DNA of 64,000 nucleotides from Torreya grandis. Taxonomy: Eukaryota > Streptophyta > Pinopsida > Cupressales > Taxaceae. Every line of letters begins with the position of its first letter. Position 1 is the first letter of the stretch. The notes under the pieces are model-generated. The model was not told where the DNA came from. It was given only the letters and a program-made list of their open reading frames with translations, and made no database searches. Location: positions 191,501 to 255,500 of the forward strand of contig JARHVA010003168.1 in assembly GCA_037957365.1 (NCBI GenBank). Direction: 5' to 3'. Positions 1-11,154 of the stretch are shown here, in pieces. The position numbers and the translations under genes are program-made.

Positions 1-2095
1 TCATTTAGAGTTTTTCTCAAAAACATTACCTTGTATCTTCATGATTGTTTGCTTTCTTATCTTTATTTTTCACAAATAGTTGTCATGGTGACTTGGTTAT
101 ATTTACCCTCTTCCATTTGGTTACCATCTCTTATTATCATGTGATCAATTAGCAAGAAATATTTCTCATTAATATTTCTTTTTATTGGTCATCCTTTGGA
201 TCTCCCTTTTCCCTTCTTCCTTTTTCTACAAACTAAGCATATACACAATTAAGACTTGAGATCACATGCTTAGTTCATTGTCAATCCTAAGTGTTCTAGT
301 CAATTTTTTGTCTTGGGTCACTTAGCTTCCTTTAGACTTAGCCTATAGCTCATTCATGTGTATCACTATCTCTCTCATGATTGGTCATTCCAAATCCATA
401 TGGAGGAGGAATCTTAAAAAGCCTTAAAAAAAAAGTTAAAATCCAAATCATTTAAATAAAAGGTAATGATATAAAAAGGCAAAAATATTGAATATTCTTA
501 AAATTTTAATCACACTAAAAGATATGATTCAAAGCACATCTCCTTCTTCTAGTCAAATCTCAAACTCCACAGTTGGCCTTACGATAGAGCTAAGGTCTTT
601 TGGGGTGTGGTAGGTGAGTAGATTAGAAGAGGAGAATAAAAAAATCTTTTAGTGCTACCTGCTTTCTCATACAAGTACCCAATCTTCATAGTAGACTGAT
701 GGCTTTGTAAGGTGTCCTGAGGAGTGGAGAAAATGTTGTGAGAAGGTATTTCCATTTTACATTTCCTTGTACCAATCTACCATCATGAGTTGATCTTAGT
801 AGTACACCTATTTGCCTACAAATCTTTGTGCCTATAGCAAGTGGGTTTCCTTTGTACATAGATGACCACTAGTTACGTAGTGTCTTTTCATGTCCTTAAT
901 ATGCCTCTTGCCTCCTAAGGTCTTCTCATAAGATGCCTAAGTCTTGCTTCTTACACTCCCTTTTTCATTCCTTTTCCTTCATATTTCCTCTTGGGAAATA
1001 TTTTTTTGCTTACTAATCACTCCCAATGGGTTTTCATTTGTGATTTACTTTGTAAGACCATGGATAAGACCTAATATCCCTCTTAAATTTCTATCTTTTC
1101 CATCCTATTACCCACATCCTTGATTTACCATTACTTATACTTCTTCTTACCAATCCTAATTTGGTACCCCTTGCGTTTTTCTTTTGTGAGTTGCAGTGGA
1201 AGGCCATGGATAGGACCTGGCCCTCCTCACAAAATTTTCCAAAAAACAAGTCACCATCAAAAATTACATGTGTCAAATATGAGATAAGATTCAATAGATT
1301 ATGAGGTTACATGTCATTCACATGATTCTCATGTTTATATTTAGTATGTTTTATGCATACTTCATTTTTCTTTCACCTTTTATTTTTTCTTATTGTCTGA
1401 GTGTATGTAAGATTACAACCATTTTTTGAATTTCTCATACTTCCCACCTTAAATTAGTATGATAAATTTAAGACCAAAATTTTGCAAATTTTGTTTTTCT
1501 TTTGTACTTCTCATTGTGATATAGTTTAACTTATTGACTTAATTTTGATTTGTTTTTATTACCATTTGTGCCCTTTTACATACCTTCCATTCTATTACAT
1601 TGTTTTTCATACTTCCCAACATGATATTTAGTATGATTTTAATTGTTTTAATTTGGTGCAAAAATCTTTTACATTGGTTTAAAAACAAATCCCCTTTTAC
1701 CATCTTATTTGCCATTTTCTTCGATTTTTATACTTTAGTCATTTTTTGTTATTACACATTTCCCAAATTGAACTAGTGTGTAGTATATTTCTTTGATTTA
1801 TTATATTTTTCCAAGTCCTTTTTACTTGTTTCTATTTAACCATGCATGTGTACTTCATAATGCTAGAAAGGAAACCACACCACATATATTTCCTATAGTA
1901 TATATAACAAAGCTAAATGCATGTGCTAGAAATAAATATATCCAAAAGCATCCACAAACACAACCATCATAAAGATAACATACAAAACCAACACCAATAA
2001 GCCAAAATGATACATCATATATATACCATGAGTTTGATACAACATATACAAACATAATACAAAGCCTCAGCACTAGGGTTGGGCTTCATCCTATC
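1..2095. other. AT-rich sequence, no gene recognised
   Basis: T/C-rich and AT-rich DNA with only short random open frames. I see no protein motif, LTR boundary or RNA gene. Two loosely similar stretches near 1,055-1,090 and 1,200-1,235 (each with CCATGGATA(A/G)GACCT) hint at an internal duplication. It is probably old repeat-derived sequence, but no family can be named. Confidence 0.5.
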
Positions 2096-2099
2096 TATC

Positions 2100-4140
2100 T
2101 TGTGGCCTAGCCACACTGCCTATTGAGGCCTCAGTCTAACTCCTCTGAATGATACACTATAATGAGGAAATCCAAGATCTCAATCCCTCTACCTATCCCT
2201 ATAGGTATGTTATTTGCACCTATGCTTGCACTAACTCATCCTAGGTTATTGTATATGCTTATGTTAGTTGAGTCTGCATTATTGTTTATACCTACATCAT
2301 TTGTGTTACTATCTCTAAATGTGTAGCTCTCTCATCTACCAAAGCCTTATAGGCATGTCTCTCACCTGTACCCATCTCTATTTTTGGCTACACCCTCTCT
2401 CTCTGTACTTATATTTGTCTCACTACCTTGCTAGCTAATCTAAATAGCTCACCTGAATTGGGACAGATGGTACACTTAGATCCTCCAGTGTCATGGGGTC
2501 GTATAGATATAAAGTCTCATATAAGATGTCATGGAGTGCTCCCATTACTAGGCACCCCCATATCTCCTCCTCATCCTTAGGTATGCCTAAAAAATCATAC
2601 TAGATGGATATTAGATCACTGTCATATCTCATAATTTCTATCTATATCTCTCTACCACCAAATAAAAACTTAATAAATAATTCAACCATATTCATACCTA
2701 TCTATGTCTCGACTCCTATGATATCATCATCTACATGATCACCAAGCATAATCTCCTCATCTGTACAACTGCCTAGTACCTCCTTGATAGGTCACCTCTT
2801 CAGCTCGAACTTGGCTATCATGGCTCATGTCCATCATAGCCTCCATCGAAGTGGTATCTCTATCATTTCCTCTAGCTCATCTATGGGATCATCCAAGATG
2901 TCTATACTCTCCAATCTCTCTTGTCTCTATCACTATTGTGTCCATAGTGGTCATTGCTCATCTTGTTATGGAGCTGGTAGTGGTACATATGGTATCTCAA
3001 CCTCCTCCTCTACCATGTGTCATGCTTTACTAGTCTATGGTTGCTCCTGATGTGGCCTTAGTGTTGGCCTCACTATCAATGGTCTCAGTCCCCTCTACCC
3101 TTATGACTCCCTCACATATCGAGCCCACTAGTTCGGCATCAATATTGGTATCACTAGACGAGGTAGGCCCATATATCCTAGCACCCATGCCACCATAAGT
3201 ATTTTTCTCCACCATTTATAGTGTCCAACCACCTCTCTCCTCTCTAGTGATGGTACAACTATGTGTCAACTTGACCATGTAGTTTTTATGTGCCCATACA
3301 GTTACCACATGATGTTTGCACATCTCATTGGCTATAGCATTGGCATGTGGGGCATGGCCCATGCTACCTATTCCTTCATCTATCTTCACACACAAAGTAA
3401 CCTATCATTGACCACATGGGGCAACCCAACCAGTCAATACATTGGAAGTCTCTCATATATACATGTTATCAATAGTATGATCAATCTCATAGTATTTTTC
3501 CCTCTAACCAACATCTTAAATAGATCAGGTATGAGCTGGACCCAGATGACAAAACTTATATTATATAGTACTCCCTCCTCTAGCATCATCTTGCTCAAGG
3601 CTACCATGAATAGTGGTAACTTATCATCTAACTTGCGATAGAGCACTTGCTATGTCATAAGGCCTATCACTACCTTTCAAAGGTCTAAAATTTATGATAT
3701 ATACACATTATCTATATTGACTCTCCATCCTATCAATATTATTTCTGAGCCTATAGCCCACATGGATAAGGATATCCTCTCTTGTAGCTATTTGGTATCC
3801 CTGTGGTCACTGGTGTTCCTACTATGGGTAACTTGAGGATGACATGGGCATCCTCTAGTGTGATACCCACCTCTATCACATCCTCATCCACTTCCCATTT
3901 GAAGGTGTTAGTCAATAATTCCTAATATCCCAGGAACATGACTAATAGGTCAATACTGAGGGGGATCCTGCACATCTCAGATATAATTCCCAGACCCATC
4001 ACTACCAGTCTAGCTCGATCTCCATCTAATAATATATCCAACAAATCCAACAACCAAGACATGTCCACCAACCTCTATAATCTTGATTGTCTTTACAACC
4101 AAAAAACAACAAAGGATGTATTAGTTCCACCATGTCATGT
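2100..4140 (-). pseudogene. Relic of a plant mobile domain (PMD)-like protein
   Basis: Read on the minus strand, this stretch gives a long protein-like sequence broken by stops and frameshifts. The clearest signature lies at about 3,815-3,905: GITLEDAHVILKLPIVG followed by TPVT, preceded by a TFKWEVDED-like stretch. This matches the N-terminal signature of the plant mobile domain (aminotransferase-like PMD), whose members typically read TLEDVxxLxGLPxxGxPVT. PMD proteins occur as host MAIN-type genes and as passengers in gypsy and MULE transposons. Further on (3,434-3,646) the frame reads as a hydrophobic helical segment, and the C-terminal part (about 2,500-3,215) is acidic. No flanking LTR or terminal inverted repeat was found, so I cannot tell a dead host gene from a transposon cargo gene. 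The PMD assignment rests mainly on one motif. Confidence 0.5.
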
Positions 4141-4339
4141 ATAATCACAACACATTCTTATATACATCATTTTTATAATTTTTAACTAAAAACAAGCCTA
4201 ATTGTTATTACCTTATCCATTTTATTCATTTTATCCTATTTATAGCTTTTTTGGTCCCTCTTGCCCTCCTTTGGTCATTTTGGGCCATTCTGGCCCTTTT
4301 TCAGCTTTTTGCATACTTTTCCCTGCTTATTCTAGTTCT

Positions 4340-4650
4340 CTGGTCAACCTAGTTTGACCAAAATTTCCCTATTTTTTTCCTAGTTGATTTCAAATTCCAA
4401 GTCAACCCTTTTATCTTCCCCTCCTTGGTACTAAGTTAACATTTTGGCCCTTATGGACTAGTTACTCACTCCATTCTAGCTTTTTAGCCTACATATTACA
4501 CTAGGTTGACCCATACCTACTAGGTCGATTATATGGATTCTACCCTATTTTATCCTACTAGGTCAACCTGGTCAACCTAGTACATTATATGTGTCGACCT
4601 GGTCGACCTAGTGCATTATATATGTCAACCTAGTCCATTTTTCCCAAAAT
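4340..4650. repeat. Cluster of GGTCAACC / GGTCGACC motifs
   Basis: Within about 300 bp the octamers GGTCAACC, GGTTGACC and GGTCGACC (and near variants) recur several times, often followed by TAGT. Two copies are directly adjacent at about 4,560-4,580, and GGTCGACC forms sit near 4,595-4,615. GGTCGACC is self-complementary and contains one CpG; the other two forms are its single-transition products. A second cluster lies at 5,700-5,850. Confidence 0.7.
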
Positions 4651-5699
4651 GTGCATTTCAATCACTTTATTTCTAAACCTTTCAAACCCATTTCGCATGT
4701 TCCTATTTGCTACCCTTAGAATCTAAGTTTGCTCAATTTTGACATATATAAATTATTAAAATCAAATTTTATCAAAAAATCACTTAATTCAATACAAATC
4801 TCAAAAACTAGTTTAAGATTCGTAGTTGCATACTTGTAGTGCACCTAATGCCACCTTTGGGTGTCCTTCCTCATTTAACATGTCATTTCCTCACCATCCT
4901 AGCCTTGTTTGGTCTCAGAACTCTCTTTTCTCTCTTTCAAAATTCAAAATTCAAAATGAATTCTCTTTTTCCCTATTTAACAACACTTTTTAGCAACTTA
5001 ATTCTTTCATTTATTTTTAGGCAGATTCCTTATTTTGCCTCTATCTTTGTTTTTACTAATCCATTTTTCAAACCATAAAATGCATTAGAATCATGATGGC
5101 CTAGAGATTATTTTCCACTATCACATGGCTATCTTTCAAAAAATTTGATTTTTGGCTATTTTTTTCACTAACTTTTATAGGTTCGCTTAGTGTACTCTAC
5201 ATTGGACACCTTCATATCTCTTGTAATCTAATTCTTTATCTATGGCACTAAGGTAAGTTAAAGGTATGTGCTTTTAAATTATGTCCTTTCATTTATCTTA
5301 TTTTCTACTTATTGCACCATACTTAGCATCAGTGTTATGTGTTATCATGTTTTCTTTCAAAGCACCATCTCGTGTTTCACTTACATGACACATGATGAGT
5401 TTTGACTGGGGCATATGTATATACATATATTTTTAACTTTTATTGGTTACAAACACTTTGTATCTTGCAAGAACCTATCAAGTCTCAATCTCTCTGAGTG
5501 CATGCCTTAAGGGTTGCACCAGGAAAGGGGGGGCAGACCATCAGTGCTTCATAATATTGTTGTTCCTTTAGCCACTTGCTATCCAAACTCTAGCCTCATA
5601 AAACCATTAAACCCAAGCTTATTCTTCTTAAGTTATATCTATTTTTATCACTTGTTATGTTTTATCCTTCATTTTTTTCCTTAGCACCCTTTTGATCTG

Positions 5700-5850
5700 T
5701 CAGTTATGCTAGGTTGACCTGGTCAACCTAACACAATTTAGGGACTTTTTCTCTCTTTTGGTTTGTTGGCCTCTCGGTTGACCTAGCACAAACCTAGTGA
5801 GTTAACCTTGAAAACATGCTAGGTTAACCGGGTCAACCTAGTACAGCCGA
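5700..5850. repeat. Second GGTCAACC / GGTTGACC cluster with a perfect inverted repeat
   Basis: This holds TAGGTTGACC (5,710-5,719), a single T, then GGTCAACCTA (5,721-5,730), a perfect inverted repeat with 10-bp arms. Further GGTTGACC and GGTCAACC copies follow up to about 5,845. Its motif vocabulary is the same as at 4,340-4,650, so the two clusters probably belong to one repeat family or one element. Confidence 0.75.
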
Positions 5851-6889
5851 CATTCTTGAATATTTTTAGGGTAAGATACTACTATATATACAAGGTCATT
5901 TCCCACCATTTGATAAGAGTGAATAATTACGTGAAGAAGTGTGAATGAACATCTGCCTATTGACCATTTTACTTGGGGAATAAAGCTTTAGGGTTCAATA
6001 CTTTTTTTAGAGCTCCGATCTCATCTTGTGGATAAGTCTTTTGGATGCTTGGATAGGTTGTGTAGCCTAGATCTGATTTATCTTATTTATCCTTACATAC
6101 CATGATAATTTCTTGTGAAGCACCTTGGCCAAGGGGGAGATTGAGGCTTGATGGGTTCATCTTCAAAAGTAAGTATTTCTAACTTTATTCCTCCTTTGTA
6201 AGAGTAGAGAGATAGTGCATTTGTATTCTTCTCTTCCATGTATTAGGATTTTGTATACATTGACATAAGTATATGTCTTCCATACATATTTAGTTTAGTT
6301 TCTTATTTATTTTGTTTCTAACCCCTACTTTGTGCCACAAGTTTTGGTGTGCACTAGATTAGATTTAATTTTCTTGTTATTAGGTTAGTGAAATATTAAA
6401 TCATAGGACTCTTTTAAGTTTGTTCTGTGATTGTGTTAGACTATAGGCTTTGGAACCGTATCTAACATGGTGTGTTGTGACAAGTGATCCCCTAATTGGG
6501 TCTAGAAAATCCTCACATTGGTCATGTTCCTGCTTAACAATTATATGCCCCCAATCGAAAGTGTAGGTGTGCTCTATCCCATTTGATCCAAGATTGATTT
6601 ATGGACATGATGCATTTTTGATTGCATACATACCCTCTCTGAAACATGTTGTTCTATTGTTAATAATTGGCTAAGCCTTAAATGTCAAAATGAGGACCTT
6701 GTAGAATCCATTTTATATCTCTGAGGTAATGGCATCTCAAGTATTGGTAACCTAGGAAAGGGGATTACCTTTTGCTCACCCTTTTTCTCATGATTAACCT
6801 TAGTAGGTTGTACAATTAGCTATCATGAAATAAATTATGCATGTTGCAATAGATATTCATATTGAATCCTTGAAACTATAATTACCTTG

Positions 6890-7310
6890 ATGGCATGAGG
6901 ATGTTTAATATAACCATGCACTGTGGAAGGTACCGCATAGATTTTATGAATCCAAGGTCATCCTAATAACATATCATAGACTCTTATATGTGGTGTAACT
7001 AAAAATGTTGTGGTTACATGTGCTAGAACAACTTGTAGAGGTAAATCAATCTCACCAAACACTTTTTGTGTCTTCCCATCAAATGATTTGATCATTTTGG
7101 TTAAAGGGAATAAATCACCATGCATATATCCCAGATGTGTGAGCAATGTCATGGTACATACATTATCATTATAACCATTATCAACCATAACAATGTGTGT
7201 ACATTGATGATCAATATGTGCCCTAATAAATAATGAATGAATATTTGAGTCATCATCCACAATATTGTTTTCATCAAAAGATATGGAAGGCCTCTGAAGC
7301 ATAGGAGGTA
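6890..7310 (-). pseudogene. Ty3/gypsy retropepsin relic
   Basis: The minus strand encodes a retropepsin-like fold. A segment reading IVMVDNGYNDNVCTM takes the place of the family's catalytic D-(S/T)-G motif, with DNG instead of DSG or DTG. It is followed by a ...KSFDGKTQKVFGEIDL-type flap region and then YDMLLG-stop-PWIH. The last motif is the gypsy LLGRPWIH block with its arginine codon CGA changed to TGA. An AVPST-H-like stretch follows, as in plant gypsy polyproteins. Gag lies just upstream (higher coordinates). No RT follows at lower coordinates, so the element is truncated. It is an old, non-functional relic. Confidence 0.75.
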
Positions 7311-7529
7311 TCTCTCATGTAAGTATAACAATAATAACATTTAATGGGTGTTAATAATGTGGTAGAAGAGGATGTGTATGATATGCCATTTTCACTTCCA
7401 ATGTTTCTTTAGTATGATCTTTGTAATGGATTGTTGAATATATTTTGATTTTGATGATCATTAGGTTGTGATCCTAAATCCTTTAGAGAATCCTCCAAGG
7501 TGCATTGGTCACTATCAATAAGGTTATGT

Positions 7530-9120
7530 ATCATGTGATTTTATTTGAAACATATATTTTTAGAATGCCCAACACACTGGTGGTAGTCACAATAAGCATT
7601 GTCATTGTATATTTTTGGTAGAGATCAACTCATATCAACCACAATAAGAGGATGGAGAGACATGAGATGACACTCCACTAGTTTCTAAAGGAGCAAAGTT
7701 GGAGACTTAGGTAATCATGTAAATTGTCTCTTATGTGCATTAGATAAGATGCATTAATTAGGTTATTATGATATTATATTAACTACTAGAGTTGATTTAT
7801 TTTTAGCCTCAGTAGGTTTTACCTTATAGCTTAGTTTCATATGAAACTTGGTAGTGGATGTAGTCGGTGTGTTTGCTACATACATAAGCTTGTTTAATGA
7901 AATAAGTTTTATTTTTCTATCATGAACAATATGGCATAAATAATCAAAAAGTTTGAACTTCTTGAAAATAATAGACTCATGCAAGGGATCAATCAAACTT
8001 TGATTAAAGTTAAATTGAACCTCTTTATCTACCATTGGATTTGTCATTTTGGCCAACATTGTCTTATACCTTAGGACATATTCATTAATGGGATCATTGG
8101 TTCCTTGTTTGATCTTGGAAATTTACGCATATGGCATATTTTCAATAATGTTGATTGAGAAATGTGCAAGAAACTGATATGTTAAAGTCTTGAATGCTTT
8201 TAATGATTGTATTGGTATATCATATCTTTCTTAAAGCATAGTATTTTAGACTTATTAGAAATAATTTGGTCAAAATTTTGTCATTGGAAGCATAATCAAT
8301 AGATGCCATATAGAAAGATCAAAGATGATGTTCAAGATCACCTGTACCATCTAAGTGTTAACTTCGGTGTTACAAAATTGGTTGGTAAAGTGTGAAAAGA
8401 TATTTTAGATGCAAGAGGATCATATAATACATCTTGTGAATCAATAGCATTAATTGATTTCAAATCATTTTATTCAATGTTAGTAACCTTAGCTTTAAAA
8501 GCTTAAATAACTTGGAGAATAGTTTAGAAACTAGACTCATTGGGATTTAGCTTTGAGATTTGAGAATTTACCGAAGGGGATGAAAACACCACTTCAATTG
8601 ATGTAGGCACTAAAATTGGTAATTGAGTTGAAGTATTAATTGTTCCCATAGAGGATGTAGTAATAATTATTTGATCTTTGGGGAATAATGTTTTTAAAAA
8701 TATCTTGTGCCCCCATTAGATGTAGTATGCAATGTTGTGCTCAAGGGGAGGGAGATATGAATTGATGTGTGATAGGCATATTTAGTATCCCCAATATTTT
8801 TATCAAGATAGAGAAATGGTTGTTCACTAACACCTTTTGATTTTTTAGTTTCTAATATAGTATTAACAATATTGTGGAGATCTAAATAACTCTCATGAGT
8901 GCATTCTCAAAACAATGTAATATATTTAACTTGATATTGATCTAATTGTTCATGATCATTGTTTTCATGTGTTTCATTATTCTCATGATCATATTCATAT
9001 TCTATAAGAATTTTTTCATTATCTTTCTCAAGATTATCAACACAAACACCACCTATTTGAGGATTACACCTAGGTTGTATAGAAATGATAGAAAAAATAT
9101 AAATAAATACAAGCAAAAAC
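7530..9120 (-). pseudogene. Ty3/gypsy gag relic upstream of the 6.9-kb retropepsin
   Basis: On the minus strand the sequence encodes a gag-type protein. Near 7,545-7,600 there is a nucleocapsid-like motif, YCDYHQCVGHSKNICF, of the YCxxHxxxGHxTxxC class that ends many plant gypsy Gag proteins. A D-L-I-D-S-type tail follows. An open segment at 7,766-8,059 matches the general pattern of the Gag C-terminal half (helical, with alternating charged and hydrophobic residues). Upstream sequence to about 8,500 is Gag-like but broken by stops, and 8,900-9,116 is acidic (E/N/H/D-rich). The order gag then protease on one strand makes this one element. Its 5' LTR should lie above 9.15 kb but was not delimited. 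Confidence 0.65.
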
Positions 9121-9129
9121 CTTAAAAGG

Positions 9130-9834
9130 CTAAAAACCCTAGGCCAGGATAGGATTTACATGAAAAGACTTAGAGGTTAGGTTCACCAAATGTTTAACCT
9201 TTTTTAGAAAAATTATTAATATGAAAGAGAGTATCCTAATAAATTGAGTAAACTAATCCAAAAAGTATGCCAATTAACAAATTTAGATTCTACTGATATT
9301 CTGATGGGATATATAAAATCTAATCATATGCCAAATAAAGAAAGTATAAGATTCAATATTATAATAATAAAAATATGAAGGAAAAATTTTACTTAACTTA
9401 TACAATAATGAGTAGACAAATCTAAGCAATGCAGGTGCAAGAATAGATTGTCAAAAGATCTAGATCTAGTCATCAGATTTTGAATATTTACTTTCTATCA
9501 GCCTGAACACTTGTGTCACCTTGTAGAGACTAGCATTGATGTTGATGTCCTAATTTCAATACTTATATCGAGATCATAGTATGGAATATTTTATATAAAT
9601 TCCACCTATTCTTGTTATATGTCATTGTTGCCTTTCATATTATTTGTCTAGATTATGTGCACAAGATTTGGATATCAGTGTGTAGCTCAAAATCCTATAT
9701 CCTCCAATTAGGGCATGTCCCCTTGAAAAACTTGGGTTACTGGGCTCAAATGGAGTCAATCAACCCTTAAATACGCCTTTGTTAGAGAGTGTTACCTACA
9801 TAGTCATATACTTCAAAGAGGGCCTCAAATCGAT
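9130..9834. other. Flank of the 9.84-32.87 kb element
   Basis: No gene is recognised. In the ancestral order this sequence joined directly to 32,871 onward, because the 23-kb element sits between matching GTAGT copies. It may belong to the 5' LTR or leader of the gag-protease relic to its left. Near 9,523-9,545 it carries GAGACTAGCATTGATGTTGA, which resembles the palindrome at 33,259-33,284. Confidence 0.4.
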
Positions 9835-9839
9835 GTAGT
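9835..9839. repeat. Target-site duplication GTAGT (left copy)
   Basis: GTAGT directly precedes the TG of the left LTR at 9,840. The same five bases directly follow the right LTR, at 32,866-32,870. Confidence 0.85.
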
Positions 9840-11151
9840 TGTTGTAGAAAAGGGTCAGTTATCTAAGTCATTTACTCCATCAAGAGCTTATATGGCTATC
9901 CCAGTTGATTCTAGACTTTTTAAAACTAGGTGAAAGCATGAAATAAACCCGTGACACTCAACATTTATCACTTAAATACACCAACATCAATTCACATAAG
10001 GTGTGAACCTTATATGCTCACCTGAAGGACAAAAGAGAAATAACCAGGGCTCGCATTGGGATAGTTGTGCCATGGCATAACTCATTATTCAAGGGACTTG
10101 GTCATTTACAACAATAATGTTTACAATTTCAGAGGTGAAAGCCATTTTAGGCCAGGCTAAGGGACTATAGGTGCAAGGCCTATTTAGGTTGCTACTTCTG
10201 GTCATATGGGTGCAATCCTATATCAGATTATTATGTTGTCTTATGGGTGAAATATGGTGTTTGATCATGCTTATCATACTTTAGGCACTTGGAGGGTTCA
10301 ATGGAATATCTTAGATAAAGGGCTCATGTTGGGTTAGCACTTTAAACACAAGTATCATGGCTTGATACAAGATTTTTCCTACACTTAGATTATTTCCACA
10401 TAATATATTGATGTCATCATAATTATAGGGATGCAATGAATGTCATGAATAAAAATATTGCAATCAACATTCCTAACATTTAGATTGAGTTTATAACAAT
10501 ACAGTCATCACCTTCATTGTGCATTTAAATATCAAAGCTAAAGACTTTAAACACAGACATAACCAGTATCAAACTCTAATGGATGCAACACCATTCTTCC
10601 TCAAATGAAGTTCAAATAAACAAATTACATAACAAATGAGATAGAGTAAATGCTCGCCTCAAGATACTAAAGGCCTTGAGGATCATAAGCATGCTTGGGT
10701 ACTATAATGGGGAGCCTTAAGGGCATCCATGAAAATCTTAATTTTAATGGCAATCGCTTCATGATGTCTAGAACTAATTCTGTAGGGCTTAACTATATCA
10801 AAGTTGTATTTTTGCATACTATTTTGAGCTTGAATTTATAACCTATAGGAGCACTTTTTGCCAAAATGGAGTTGTGCATGCTAATTACCAAACTAGAGAT
10901 TTTCTCAACCATTTCAATGGCTCCATTACTTTGTGCCCTTTGTGTTGTGATCACCACGTGCTTCCACCCTTTGAAGATTCCCAAAACATCATAGAATTTG
11001 TTAGCCACTTGCTAGCTAGCACAAGGTGTGTGTCAATTCATCCAACTGGCATAAAAGATATCAAAATAGTAATCATCTCGAATGACTACCTCATGTTGAA
11101 GTGTCTATTGAGTTGGTGTGGATGTATACTTAGCCAAAAAGGGGCCAAACA
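9840..11151 (-). repeat. 3' LTR of the 23-kb gypsy element
   Basis: It aligns end to end with 31,556-32,865. Shared anchors include TAAAAGGGTC-type starts, AAATAAACCC(A/G)TGACACTCAA, ATCAATTCACATAAGGTG and the closing CTTAGCCAAAAAGGGGCC. The ends fit TG...CA with short inverted termini (TGTT/AACA). Open frames inside it are fortuitous. Confidence 0.9.
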
Positions 11152-11154
11152 TTT

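Larger units (their letters stand above)
4150..6890. other. Non-coding repeat-derived stretch with two motif clusters
   Basis: No gene is recognised here. The stretch holds the two GGTCAACC-type motif clusters listed separately, and an interval (about 5,880-6,520) that reads like an LTR or leader, with a TATATATA-like box near 5,882. No partner LTR was found in the window, so this remains a guess. Confidence 0.4.
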
